Shown piece by piece: positions 22,746-35,970 of a stretch of 64,000 bases of DNA. Position 1 is the first letter of the stretch. Each line of letters starts with the position of its first letter. The stretch comes from Tubulanus polymorphus. Taxonomy: Eukaryota > Nemertea > Palaeonemertea > Tubulaniformes > Tubulanidae. The stretch lies in contig NC_134034.1 in assembly GCF_964204645.1 (NCBI RefSeq), forward strand, positions 1,360,001 through 1,424,000, given 5' to 3'. The notes beneath the pieces were generated by a model that did not search any database, was not told the DNA's origin, and worked only from the letters and a program-made list of their open reading frames with translations. The position numbers and the translations under genes are program-made.

Positions 22746-24404
22746 CTAATGATAAAGACACGACTGTGCGACTGGCTCCAGTGGTGGATCGATATTTTCT
22801 CAACTTACAAAGCTTCGTAGGTTTGTTCCATGAATCTGGATAACCGCATGTATTCCCCATACGGCGTGTCCAATGACAAACCAGTTGTACCGTTCATACC
22901 TATCACAATCTGTAATAGAGGAATACATTTGATGCAAGTCACTTAATGGGTCGACAGATTGAGTCGACTTCGGTCTTGAATTCCTCGACCCAATGAGCGC
23001 CACTTGGGGGGGGGGGGGGGGTCAATGTTATTAGCAGGTTCCCCATAAATCCACTGAGCTCTACTCAGGGCAGGTTTCCCTCAACCTGCTGAGCTCCACT
23101 CAGGGCTGTGTCTGTGACTTCAAGATAGTTTCATATTCGAAACACGCCTTTCAAAAATTCCAACCACGTCCGACGGTCCAGTTCGAGAAAAATTTGTGGG
23201 TTTATTGCACTGGTGATTTCAAAATCAAATATTTAAATTCCTGTATCTACGGGGTTTTAATTAAAATTCTAACGGCAACAGATTGACAAGGAGCATATTC
23301 GGAAACGACGGATTCGGCATATAATCAATATTTCAAATTCAGAAACTCAAGGTGACAAAGTGCAAGGGGATTTTTTCGGATATTCTGAATTATGCATCAT
23401 CGCGGAATAAATATAAACCATTGCTGCATATAACGACGAATGACCTTGACCCCTCAGTCAAAAATTCTAAACCAACAACACCTTATATTTACTCGTGTCG
23501 ATATGAGATATTAAACCATCAAATTTTAGATTTGTTTTCAGATACTTTTCTTAATTGTACTCAGTTGGAAGAGACACTTTTCTTCCTTCGAACTGAGAAC
23601 ACTGGAAGCGGCTGCATCAGCAGCAGGTTCCCCATCAACCCGCACAGCTAGGAGCATCGGTATGCTTCCGCGCCGCGGTCGTCAAAAATTCCTATAAGTA
23701 CCTGCATGATCTTGTCACTCCACCTATTGGCGGCGTACGTACGACTGCTATGACCGAACCATGTTTGCCTGTGCGCGTTGTCTCCGCTGTACGGTAAATC
23801 TCTACCGATATCCAAACAAACCATCAACATCGCTTCCTTTATCGCGTAGATACTTCGACGATTCGTCGCGTCTGTAATTTAAACAATTAGCATTTTATAC
23901 GTCACCTCTACCCGGAAGTGACCTAAACTGACTACTATTTCACACAAATTATGCCTTTTGAAATTTTCGAGCCGCCGTAGATTACATATTACACGTCCTT
24001 TTTTAACGGAGCTTGGAGAAGCAACCAGTAATTTTTACTGTATCTCTTAGTGTGTAAAAAGATTTATCCAGCCTCCCACCTGACTCCAGTTGGTGTGATA
24101 CAGTCCCCACCCGACTCTATATCCATATCATGCTGCAATTCTTGTAAACGTTCTATGATCCATTTTTTATGAGAAAATCAGAACTACTTATCGAAAGAGA
24201 GCTTACCGGTATTCAATTGGCTGTATACGTCTGCCCATTGGTCACGTGGTAGTGTCGGCAGTATACCGACGTCGGGGTCAAGGCCGTTCTCCGCCTGCGC
24301 TCGTTTACAAATATTATCGAGCTGCGCGCGCAGCTGACCTTCAGTGAGTAATTGATGACGTTCCATTACGGGTAATTTAAAAAACTGAAATCACATATGA
24401 CAAA

Positions 24405-24830
24405 TGATGATGTCATAGGGGGATTCATGGAGGTAGCCGTTGTTGTTAGTGGTTGATTTAATAGTCGACAACTTGATGATGTCATAGGGGGATTTATGGA
24501 GACAGACATCTTTTCTAGAAGTGTCTATAGATCAAATCACTGGTAGACAATTTGATGATGTCGTAGGGGGATTTATGGAGGCAGACATCTTTTCTAGAAG
24601 TGTCTATAGATCAAATCACTAGTAGACAATTTTATGATGTCATAGGGGGATTTGTGTAGGCAGACATCTTTTCTAGAAGTGTCTATTAATCAAATCAATG
24701 GTAGACAATTTGATGATGTCATAGGGGGATTTATGGAGGCAGACATCTTTTCTAGAAGTGTCTATAGATCAAATCACTAGTAGACAATTTGAGGATGTCA
24801 TAGGGGGATTTACCGGATGTAGCCTTCCGT
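24405..24830. repeat. Dispersed 'GATGATGTCATAGGGGGATT' repeat, copy 4
   Basis: Five to six ~80-bp units, reverse orientation to the 20150 copy, containing CATCTTTTCTAGAAGTGTCT and ATGATGTCATAGGGGGATT. In an intron of acyltransferase-like gene A. Confidence 0.85.
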
Positions 24831-25639
24831 TCTTAAAGTGTATATCGATCAAATAAATCATCGAATATATCGATGACGTCATAAGGGGGGATATGCTTTA
24901 CCTGATTCTGGCAAGCGATGATCAGATATTCACTTCCGGTTGCGATGTGTTTTGTATGTGGCACCAGTTCGTCGTAGCCTCGATGTGGAGTCAGGTAGGT
25001 GTACGGGGTATCCCCTGCGTATAGACCAGTGTTCGGCACGACTAGTCCGCCGTGGACGCGTTTAGGAGCCACGTCTCTGTTAGTCAGTCGAAAGTGATAT
25101 TTCAAACATACGAAATCAGAATGTAGAAATTAAAACGCGGCTTCATCGAAAAATCCGGTGAGTTTTTTATGCGTTATAATTGCATATTTTCAACGGTTTT
25201 CAAATTCAAAGTAATCGGATTAAAAAATACGCAGATGTGGATGTATCGTCTCTTTTGAAATCGACATGTTGTTTTTATAATTACCTATTCAATAGTTGTT
25301 GCAGTCCGACCAGCTGATGTATGATCCGAGCCGCTATGCTAATTGCATACACATAATACATAAAATAACGATTAAAGTAAAGTTGTTAACATTTGGTTGT
25401 GGGCGACGTGTGGAATATCTGCTTAAATTAACGACAATTTCTTTTCTTCGTTTTCCCTTTCTTTCACCTATAAATCGAGTGCTTGTGGTTTTTTGAAGGG
25501 TTTGCTTGGCCCAGAGACAAATAGCTACTTTACTTTCTCTTTTGATACGTGTAATATATGCTTGATAGAATATTTTAGATTTAATTTTTGTTTGAAACCG
25601 CAGAATGGCGAGGATCAGGATCCGCGGTCGTTGAAGGGG

Positions 25640-25860
25640 TAGTGTCAACCTGGACCCAGTCCTGAAGTTGTGAGTTAGAGTTAACTCTGAACTCAGGATC
25701 CAAGCCCACAGTTGTGACTAACTCTGAACTCAGGATCCAATTCCCACAGTTGTGAGTTAGAGTTAACTCTGAACTCAGGATCCAGTTCCACAGTTGTGAG
25801 TTAGAGTTATCTCTGCACTCAGGATCCAATTCCACAGTTGTTGAGTTGAGTTAAGTTAAC
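25640..25860. repeat. Tandem 'CACAGTTGTGAGTTAGAGTT' repeat
   Basis: Four to five units of about 44 bp (CACAGTTGTGAGTTAGAGTT, AACTCAGGATCCA), a relative of the AACTGTGG family, in intron 3 of acyltransferase-like gene A. Confidence 0.8.
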
Positions 25861-25973
25861 TGAGTTAGAATCAGTACATTTTCAATGAGTAAACTGTTCG
25901 AGTCAATCCTTAACCCACAACATTTAGATAGCATTGTAGTTGTAACGTCCTCGACGGAAGAGCAGTTTTCACT

Positions 25974-26485
<512 letters not shown>

Positions 26486-27881
26486 CTCTTTTCTCTTACT
26501 GCGACTGATCTTTGAAATCCACTTTGCACGCGTGAACCCCAAAGCGGAACCGAGTATACCCTGAGACACTTCCTTCCGATTGATTTCATTGAGGAATAAT
26601 TTCTGAATATCCACGTGCAATAACTGAAATTAAACACGACAAATATTATGTTCGTTGCGATGCTTTTGCTGGAAAGGTCAAGTCTTAAGGGCCAGCCCTG
26701 TTAACAAGGGCACAATGAAAACAGCCATGTCATGTCTTTGGAGGTAGCCATTTTGTTTGAAAGATCTATAGGGGCGCCCATCTTGATCAGACGAGTCTTT
26801 AGAGGCAACTATCTTGAGTAGATTGATCTATAGAGGCGGCCATCTTGGCCGGAAGGAACTATAAAGGCGGCCATCTTGCCTAGATTGGTCGATAGAGGTC
26901 CCCATCTCTTCTAGAAGGGTGTACAGAGGCAGCATCTTATCTGGCCTCACGTCCATTATATTGACAGCGTGAAGGTGTTTGAATAAATACCCAGTTTTCA
27001 CTAGAAGCTGCTATTCTTTCTAACTCCGCCTGAGCTTGTCTCGTAACGCTACCGCTTTCAGCATATCGGCTACGTCACGCCTCTTTTCGGCCATCACTTC
27101 CGGCGAAGCGAAAACTTTACACAAATCCAAATAATCGCCCAGAACACTCTCCAGGGGTAGAATCGGCATCTGAAAAAATACCCCCAAAAACGCACATGCG
27201 ATTTAAACGCATTTTTTCAAAAAGTACCGGCGTTATCTATCGTTGTATTTAATGACGCCATTGGAGGAACTCATGAGTGCAGCCATCGTTTTTGCGACAC
27301 CATAAGCATTCACGGGAATGGGTTTCTTGTATAGTTATGTCGTGACGTCAAAGGGGTATTCGAAAAGGTAGTGAGAGTAGTTATGTCACAGGCATCGTGA
27401 CGTCATATGGATAACTGATGTCATACGGATATCTATCGGTGCAGCCATGTTGACGTCAAAGGGGGATTAAATATATACCTGATACGGCCGTAAGGATATC
27501 GGTGATGTCATAGGGTGATCTATATGCTATCATTGTGCGATATTTGACGATCGGAAATTCACGGGGATGACGTCATAAAGGGATCTATGAAGGTAGCCAT
27601 TTTATCACGAAAGTACTTACCCTTTGCGTCGATCCCGGCGTCGATGAGAATCTGATGATTTGACTGGAATTCGCGGCCAGAGTTTGAATTCTGGTGCGAT
27701 TTGCTGCAATACGCGATAACATCTTCGACGATTTTCCTCGTTCCTGTATTTGCGAGAATCAGTTACTAAACTCCCTAGACGAAGATCAGAACTAATCGTG
27801 AAGAACAAAACGATCTCAATTTCCGTCACACATTATCAAAGAGAATTTATTATCTAGAATAGTGGAAAAAATGTCAACCAC

Positions 27882-27972
27882 GAGCTTTGGCCAAGTGGTT
27901 TAAGCCGCTGATCGTCGGTCTCACCGATCTCGATCGTATTTCTTTCGACTGGGTACGAATCCCAGTAAAATT
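27882..27972 (+). repeat. tRNA-like element (SINE head or tRNA pseudogene)
   Basis: A-box-like TGGCCAAGTGG and B-box-like GGTACGAATCC at tRNA Leu/Ser-like spacing, with an extra arm. The ends do not pair as an acceptor stem, so not a functional tRNA. Confidence 0.5.
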
Positions 27973-28000
27973 GACCGTTGGTCATAGTTTTTCATTTTGA

Positions 28001-28290
28001 TTAAGCCGAAACTATTTTGGTTCTAGCAATTACATTAAACGCCACATAGTTGAGTCTGCCCTAATTACTCGTCACTCCGATATTACCACCAATTTAAATG
28101 ATGACTTTTCTCATAATTCCCTTCTTTCTAAATATATAGCTTCATGCCTTGCCAAACACCTATTATTCACTCACTCACTATTTTACTCAATTAACCTGTT
28201 TCACACCTGACGATGCCCTCTAGGGTGAGATCGAAACTATGTTTTTTTTACATTAAACAAATAAATTCTCGATTTAAGAAAAAATTATTT
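28001..28290 (+). mobile_element. 3' fragment of a Penelope-like (GIY-YIG) retroelement
   Basis: A 69-codon open stretch ends at TGA 28208-28210 with RHIVESALITRHSDITTNLN and SHNSLLSKYIASCL. This resembles the end of the GIY-YIG endonuclease region of Penelope-like polyproteins (recognition by pattern, not search). It is followed at once by CCTGACGATGCCCTCTAGGG, TGAGATCGAAAC, and a tail ending AATAAATTCTCGATTT. Severely 5' truncated; an in-frame stop lies just upstream at 27998-28000. Confidence 0.5.
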
Positions 28291-28496
28291 TCATCGTACA
28301 GAGTGAGTTATTATATAATTATCCGTTCACCACGTTTGAGTGTGGTAATAAAACGAAACATTATTTTGGAGTGAAAACATACCCGATCTGAACTAGCAGC
28401 TGCCCGAAAATCAAGTGAATGTCACGTACAACAACATATGATTTTTAGCGGATGAGAGACCTGCTACGTTCAGTGTGTGGTGTCAGGTTTCAGACG

Positions 28497-28665
28497 TTAA
28501 GTCGGACTTATGTTAATATTGAGGCGTAAGCGTAAAAAACATATGTTTATCGTTGATTATGTTTGTGATGTTCTGCTGATGTATGGAAAGTCGGACTTAT
28601 GTTAATATTGAGGCGTAAGCGTAAAAAACATATGTTTATCGTTGATTATGTTTGTGATGTTGAGT
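28497..28665. repeat. Direct duplication, ~75-bp units
   Basis: AAGTCGGACTTATGTTAATA through TTGATTATGTTTGTGATGTT occurs twice, period about 89 bp, in the spacer between the two acyltransferase-like genes. Confidence 0.85.
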
Positions 28666-29320
28666 TTGGACGAATTGAACGTTATGAAGATTTCTACCTG
28701 GTCGCGAACTGGTATTACCTTTAACCCAGGGGCTATCTTAATTCATTTTCGATTTAGTCAGCCTCCGGGTTAAGGGTAATACCGGTCTGCAAAACCGGGC
28801 CCTGGCTGTAAGATAATTACCTTTGTTCAGGGTTGGATTTAGATTTCGTCGAATCGAAGATGCGAAAACTCCGTCGCAATTAAATTTCATTGATATTTGG
28901 TTGAAATCCTGATGACGCCATCCGGTGGTCGGAAACCTGGTTACTCTTACAAAAATGGCGGCCAAGTTATTTTGTTGTAAACTATTAAGATCCGTTGATG
29001 ACTCTGAATTTGTTCATTCATCTTTGATACAGGAAAACGAACAAAAAAAATCCAATTTGATTTCAACTTAAAAAACTGCAGCTTTTTCATTCTCAGAATA
29101 TATCGATGTATTATCGAAAACTTGTCATTTCCAAAAAACCTTCAATTCAAACCTTGAAATTTGCTGAATGATTATAACAGTTCAAATTGACAACGTTCAT
29201 GGATAGTGAAATCAGTGAAAAACGTGTATTTCTTATTTACGAGCTTACAACTACAAGAATCCTGGCCACGCCCCTTGCAATGATTGACATGATAATTAGA
29301 TTCAGCTAGCCGCTGTAATG

Positions 29321-32300
29321 TTAATTAGTCGAAGTCCGTTTTAATAGTTCGACCATTTCTTGCATTGCCGTGTGGAAAGCTCGATTCACTACTTCTGATG
29401 TGGCGCCGTATTTTTCGTGATGTTTATATCCGCGGCAGTTTGTAACTAGCGAATCAGCGCTGGTCGTTGTATCGATCCAGTAAGCTTCGTTAGCTCCTCC
29501 TCCGCCGATTGTCAGCTGGTCTTGCGGTATCTAATTACAAAGAAAAGAACGTAGTTCAGAGTACTGTAGATATGTTATTCCCCACGCGATAAATCGAATA
29601 GGCTTCTTGAAAATGATAATCCACCAGGTGTCGCTATTGTGCAGTAGGACATCGACTACATCAACTACTGCAGCAATAGAGGATTCCACTTGTGGCAAGT
29701 GAGGATCCACCAGGTGTCACTAGTAAGCAGTAGGACATCGACTACATCAACTAATGCAGCAATAGAGGATTCCACTTGTGGCAAGTGAGGATCCACCAGG
29801 TGTCGCTAGTGTGCAGTAGGACATCGACTACTGCGGCAAGAGATGATTCTTTGACTTGCGGCCAGTGAGGATGCACCAGGTGTCGCTAGCATGTAGTAGG
29901 ACATCAACTGCTGCGAAAATAAAGTATTGCCGCTAGCTAAAGGTTATAACTGAAGCTTACGATGCTTATTCCCAATCCCTCGGGGCCGATGATGGTTTCG
30001 TCAGTGTCGTCGAAAGGGTGAACTTTTGGCAAACCGAGTTGATCAGCTATAATATCCAGAGCATAAAGATGAAGTAATGTTCCTCCGTATTTGAAACTCT
30101 GAAAAAAAATGTGACGAGTTTTCGATACGAATTTGATTTTGGGCGTTTAGACACAGGCCAGACACACTATAGGTGGAGCCACTAGTAGGCGGATTTTGTT
30201 GAGGGTTTTTACCATACGTAAAGTCTCTTGATTTTTATCGTTAGCAGTTTTCATCAGGGCCACCCGTTCTTGGTCCTAAAATGTAAAGTAAGCTAAGACA
30301 TTACGAATCCAATTCGTCCTTGGCTGGGATTCGAACCCAATTGCGAATGACGAGCGGCCGGACTAACCGTTATATTTGAATCGTCCATACTGTCGACCCA
30401 ATCCTTAGTTTCCTGATGACTGAAATTATGGTAGTGCATGTTGTCTAAGTTCATAGGCTTAGCGTATGAGTACATCGGCAACATTTCTCCAGACAACCTG
30501 AAAGTGAAAGGTTATTAACAAATCAACGCAATTCTGAAGCAATTATAAGCGATTTTCCGATAGAAAGTTCGGCTCTATCCCAAAAATTTGGCTCGATTCC
30601 AAGTGAACGAGGTCTTACCGTTTTGTAGCGAGCGATAACGCCATTGTGAAGAATGCGTGAGGACTCATTCCTAATTTCTTAACAACTTCTCTACCGATAT
30701 TTCTACTAACAAGTGGTAGCGTAGTGGAGACCGCTCCATCGATCATTCTGTGGATAAGAAGTGACAGTGAAATTACGCGCATTAACCGGGACTCGAACCC
30801 AGGCCGTATACACGCAGACCAAGCGTGCTAACCAGTAGACAAATGAAACTAGTCCACTTGGTCTGTGGTTAGAGTCGTATTTGGCAGATGTTATGATATT
30901 TTACTTACTTATCGAAATATTCTTTGGTTTCGTTTATTTTTTGGCGCATGGAGTCGTCGAGATTCCATGTGAGTTTATCAACCTCTGGAACTGTAGCGTC
31001 TCCGGGTAGATATTCTATAGTTCCGTCTTTAACCAGTTTCCTGAATGACAAAATATCGACATTTCCAAAATATTTCCTAAATAATTTGCTTTAAATTTGA
31101 TTATAATTCGTCGCAATTTGCCCTGAAAAAAATGACTTGGTAAACTCGACGTAGACCCCCCACGAAGGTACTTCCTGCTTCACTGGGTCAATCTAACAGG
31201 CAAATCGACTACAGACACCGAGTAGACTGATCATCGGCTAATCAATCAATTCACTAATTACCAGGATTAAACTGCAATTAATTCATTGCTATAATAGCAT
31301 TGTCGCTAATGATGCAGGGTTTGATTTTTTGGCGAAGTCTAGCGCTTGAAATTAATGATAAGACAGTTTGATCATCCATTCAAATAATAATCTATTCTTG
31401 AACACGGATGTAACTTTCTATTTCGTCTCTAGATGGCACTGATAGTTCCATAAACTTACTCGAACATCGTCGTGTCTTTCGCAGCTAAGTGATTTGAATC
31501 GTGTACGAACCCGTCGTGTTCGCCGTCCTTCGCTCTAAAAAATAAATATGATAAATATAGCCGCGAAGCAGCGATAACGGGTTTTCAGAAAAATACAATA
31601 AATACAGCGGCGAAGCAGCGATAACGGGTTTTCTGCTGCCGTATTATGACATTTCCGCGAGAAATACGTGACCACACACTGACGCACAGTAGACTGACGC
31701 TGAAACTGTGTAGTCACCACAGAGACACGAATTCAATTCAACTATTCAGGGTTATAAGGATCACAAGGCATGAAATAGATATGTTGGTCTGAGATCTCCC
31801 CAGCTATAGACAAACGCAGGGGATTTATCATGAAATGACTTACAATGCTTCATGTATTTCCTCTAGATATCTGGAAGTTTTGAGAAACTCCCCGTACGGG
31901 ACATCTACCAGTAACCCTGTTGTTCCGTTCATTCCAATTACAATCTCGAACACAAAAAAATAAAAATAAAAATGAAAAACATGAAAAATCATCCATCAGC
32001 GCCCTCTGGTGTATATAGTGTTAACTAGACATTCAATAATGCCCCTGGTATCGATACAGTTATAAAGACATATATTAGTGTACTCTGTTGTCTAAACACT
32101 AAACTAACTAAGGGGTACTTCCATGTTGAACTATAGAAAGAGTACTATAGATCCAAAGTGTCGCCTCCTAGTGACTACACTATGAACTAGGCAAACGTGA
32201 CCGCCGTCTGGTGCCTATCCATTGGACATGACAAAACCCGTACCTCCCTCTGGTGTTTATGCAGAGAACTAAATGTCAACAATATTTCCCATGGAACCCA

Positions 32301-35300
32301 AACTGTGATCAAACCTAGACGTACGAAACCGCCACCTGGTGTCTGTATCATCAGACAACTTCGCTTACATGTAGAATCTTGTCACTCCACCTATTGGCGG
32401 CGTACGTACGACTGCTATGACCGAACCATGTTTGCCTGTGCGCGTTGTCTCCGCTGTATGGTAAATCTCTACCGATATCCAAACAAACCATCAACATCGC
32501 TTCCTTTATCGCGTAGATACTTCGACGATTCGTCGCGTCTGTAATTAAACAGTTAACCTTTTACACGTCACCCACCTGGTAGTGACGGTCGATATAGGGT
32601 CCTTAGAGAAAGGGTGTAATATAAAAAGTACACCTAAAAGCAAAATAAACTTTAATTTCCAAGAAACACTTCGACCGGACTCGTAGGATTTAATCTCATA
32701 TTAGTTCCAGACCTTACCGGTATTTAATTGGCTGTAGACATCCGCCCATTGGTCACGTGGTAGTGTCGGCAGAATACCGATGTCGGGGTCAAGGCCGTTC
32801 TCCGTCTGCGCTCGATTACAAATATTGTCGAGCTGCGCGCGCAGCTGATCTTCAGTGAATAGCCGATGACGTTCCATGACGGGTAATTTAAAAAACTGAA
32901 ATCACATGAAACAAATGATGACGTCATAGGGGGATAAGTGAGAGCGGACATCCTGTACAACGAAGAATTAAGGCAACAATTGCCATTCAAAGAAGGATTA
33001 TTGATCATATCCTGACTAAAACATTTGAAAATGTCAAAGGGGGAAATAGAGCTGAAATCTTTCTCAGACGCGTCAGCTATAGATCAAATCATCGAATGAA
33101 TCAATGACGTCATAGGGGGGTATGCTTTACCTGATTCTGGCAAGCGATGATCAGATATTCACTTCCGGTTGCGATGTGTTTTGTATGCGGCACCAGTTCG
33201 TCGTAGCCTCGATGTGGAGTCAGGTAGGCGTAGGTATTCTGACCGGGATACAGTCCAGTGTTAGGAACTGTGATTCCGCTGTGTACCCGCTGCGGGGCCA
33301 TATCCCTGTACGAGTGAGCGTTAAAAATAAAATACTTCAAACTCAACGTCTACAGCTTTTATCCGGCCGACGAATCCGTGGACCCAGTTCTACAGTAACC
33401 TGTGCTTGATTCAACTCTATGTTGAAATAGGGTTATTTTCAGTTATTCAACATGTCGATATGGGATTGCGATGAGCTTAGCCTGGATTTTGCTCCGATCG
33501 ACTGCGGAACTAGACGATACCCATACCCAACCAAGACTGGACACGAGACCCTCAGGACACTGAATCTAGTGTCTAACCATATGAAATACGTTTCAAATGT
33601 TACGTCATATGAGTGGAATGGTTTGTGCTGTACGTAATTAGCATGATTTACAGACGGTTGACACGCCCCTCACCTGTTCATAAGCTGTTGTAACGCCACT
33701 TGCTGATGGATTATTTTCGCTGCCACGCTGAAATATTCAACCGCACCGATTACACGCAATTTTCACGAGAAAAACTACGATTTCAGGAGGATTAGAAATT
33801 TTTATAAAAATCAATTTTTATACATATTTAACTTCACGTTAACACATACAGGAAATATGTGATTTAGATACGGATTTTTGTAGTAAATATATAACGCATT
33901 GTGCTGTGTACATTGCAGCTGCGATCACACGGAAAAACTGTTCACACCGAATTTGACCAGACCAAAAACTTCGAACCAGGCCCGAGCCGAATCTAAGCGC
34001 GGGACAATGTTGATTGCGTTTGAATTGCAACTGGTTCCGGAAATGACTCACTTCGCTTTGATTAAGCATTGTTTAGTATCGAGTGAGTGGTGAACGCACT
34101 CTCTAATTGCCGATTTCCGATTTCAAAATCAAACCCCCTGTTTCGCTCCCGGCAGGTGTGGTGGTTCTGTAAGGGACACTCAATCGAAAAATCAAACGAA
34201 ATTTACCAATAAGCCGAAATAAGCCTTTTTACAATTTCCAGGCGCCATTTTTGGGGTACCCGTCGGGCAGAATTTGACTCTGGCCGAATCGTCTACGTGT
34301 GATCGCGGCTCGTGAACAATCTATCGTTTTTTTGTTGCTGATGAAATATGACCCGTTGCGTGACCCACCTTATGACGTCACTTATCGATACCGAATTTAG
34401 ATGACGGTGGCCCCTGGCAGACGTTTACTCAGTAGAAATTCATAGATTTATGGTGTCATAGGGGGAACCATTTAAAGGAACCATATTTCGTTATAGTTCT
34501 ATGAATCAAAGTTTTACGCACATTGATGACGTAATACTAGGGAGATTTATGGAGATTTATTTTGAGATGACGTCATAGGAGAATCCATCGAATTCGCCAT
34601 ATTTCCCATATATAACACACTCTAAGCCGAGAGGATTGATGACGTAATAGGGGGATTCATGCAGGGGTGTTCCTACCGTATGAATTCCGACTGGTTTTTC
34701 ATAACGACTCTATCCGGATGAAACGCCACGGCTGAACCTTGGACGGACTGACATACTTTGTCTCTACCGAGGAATTTTAAATCATCATCTTGTATTTTTA
34801 TATCCACCAACTTAAAAAACATGTCACCAATTAGATTAAACATATAATTCTGATTTATAGCGGCAGATATGTTTTTGGAATGGTCAGTGGGGTAGCCATG
34901 TTTTTGGAATGGTCACTGAGGGTAGCCATGTTTTTGGAATGGTCAGTGGGGGTAGCCATGTTTTTGGAATGGTCACTGAGGGTAGCCATGTTTTTTTGGA
35001 ATGGTCAGTGGGGGTAGCCATGTTTTTGGAATGGTCAGTGAAGGTAGCCATGTTTTTGGAAGGGTCAGTGAAGGAAGTGACCATTTTTGGAAGGGTATAT
35101 AGAAAAAGCCCTTTTGTTTTGAAAGGTCTATTATAGTGTTTTGTCGAAAATGGTCTATAGAGGCAGCCATCTTGGCCGGAAGGGTCAATAGACGTTGCCT
35201 TTTTGTTTGGCAGGGTTATAGAGAGGCGGCCATTTTGACTAGAAAAGGTCTATAAAAGCGGCCATGTTGAGAAGGATTTATAGAGGCGGCCATCTTGTTT

Positions 35301-35970
35301 GGACCGGGCTATAGACAAATACATCTCGTCTGGACTGATCTTTAGACACAGACATCTCGACTGTTCTGTTCTACAAATTCGCCTTCGTGAAGGTGTTTGA
35401 ATAAGTACCCAGTTTTCACTAGAAGCTGCTATTCTTTCTAACTCCGCCTGAGCTTGTCTCGTAACGCTGCCCGCTTTCAGCATATCGGCTACGTCACGCC
35501 TCTTTTCGGCCATCACTTCCGGCGTAGCGTAAACTCTTCGCAATTCCAAAAAATCGTCCAGAACATTCTCCAGGGGTAGAATCGGCATCTGGACATCAGA
35601 AAGATTATTTTGTTTTCAATACTTGCAACTACGGTAAGATTACTGTGGCAAGTGAGTGTGGCGCTAGTGTAGGATATCAACTACTGCGGCAACTGTCGAT
35701 ACCATTTGTGGCAATTGAAGATCCACCAGGTGACGCTAGTGCGCAGTAGGATATATACTTACGTGACAACTGACAAACCGTAAGCTAGTTAGAAATGAAA
35801 ACGAATATTGGGTTTCGAACCCAATGCCATAGAGACGATCCCAAAAAACATACCGTATACGTGGACATCGATCTGGTGACTTCCACTTGACTCCCTGTAA
35901 TCACTCCACTTCCAGTCACAATACGTAACAGAGAAGCAGTTAAACATCTCGTTCCCGCGATTCGTTGCAT
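29321..35970 (-). CDS. Mitochondrial carnitine/choline acyltransferase-like protein lacking the catalytic His (copy B)
   Basis: Fifteen exons join in phase: 35970-35854, 35588-35409, 34810-34677, 33727-33674, 33305-33131, 32895-32718, 32538-32369, 31944-31844, 31534-31460, 31040-30909, 30747-30619, 30497-30368, 30275-30213, 30098-29961, 29530-29321 (1,986 nt, 661 aa; human CRAT is 626 aa). Exon 1 is a mitochondrial-type presequence (MQRIAGTRCLTASLLRIVTG). Family blocks: LPLENVLDDFLEL, HIATGSEYLIIACQNQFFKL, GILPTLPRDQWADVYSQLNT, MLMVCLD, ANRWSDKI, GMSPHAFFTMALSLA, DSMDDSNIT, HLYALDI. Known family members transfer acyl groups between CoA and carnitine or choline using one His in a Y/EH motif. 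Here that position reads GTTGLLVDVPYGEF (Val). The Ser-Thr-Ser motif region reads GLGISIIPQD, and the GRTDTIRS carnitine-binding block reads NMHYHNFS. Probably a pseudoenzyme or a changed activity; function unknown. Confidence 0.85.
29610..29930. repeat. Dispersed ~70-bp 'GATCCACCAGGTGTCGC' minisatellite, copy 3
   Basis: Four units in the last intron of copy B, the same family as in introns of copy A. Confidence 0.85.
30776..30850 (-). repeat. tRNA-like element
   Basis: On the minus strand it reads GTCTACTGGTTAGCACGC and, 27 bases on, GGGTTCGAGTCCCGG (B box with a T-stem). The acceptor stem is not convincing; a tRNA-derived repeat or pseudogene. Confidence 0.45.
34860..35085. repeat. ~30-bp tandem repeat 'GTAGCCATGTTTTTGGAATG'
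   Basis: Seven units alternating GTCAGTGGG and GTCACTGAG variants, in intron 2 of acyltransferase-like copy B. Degenerate TATAGAGGCGGCCATCTTG units follow to about 35310 and also occur at 26740-26940 in the matching intron of copy A. Confidence 0.85.

Noticed and set aside
27882-27972. Functional tRNA
   Set aside because: A and B boxes are present but the acceptor stem does not pair.
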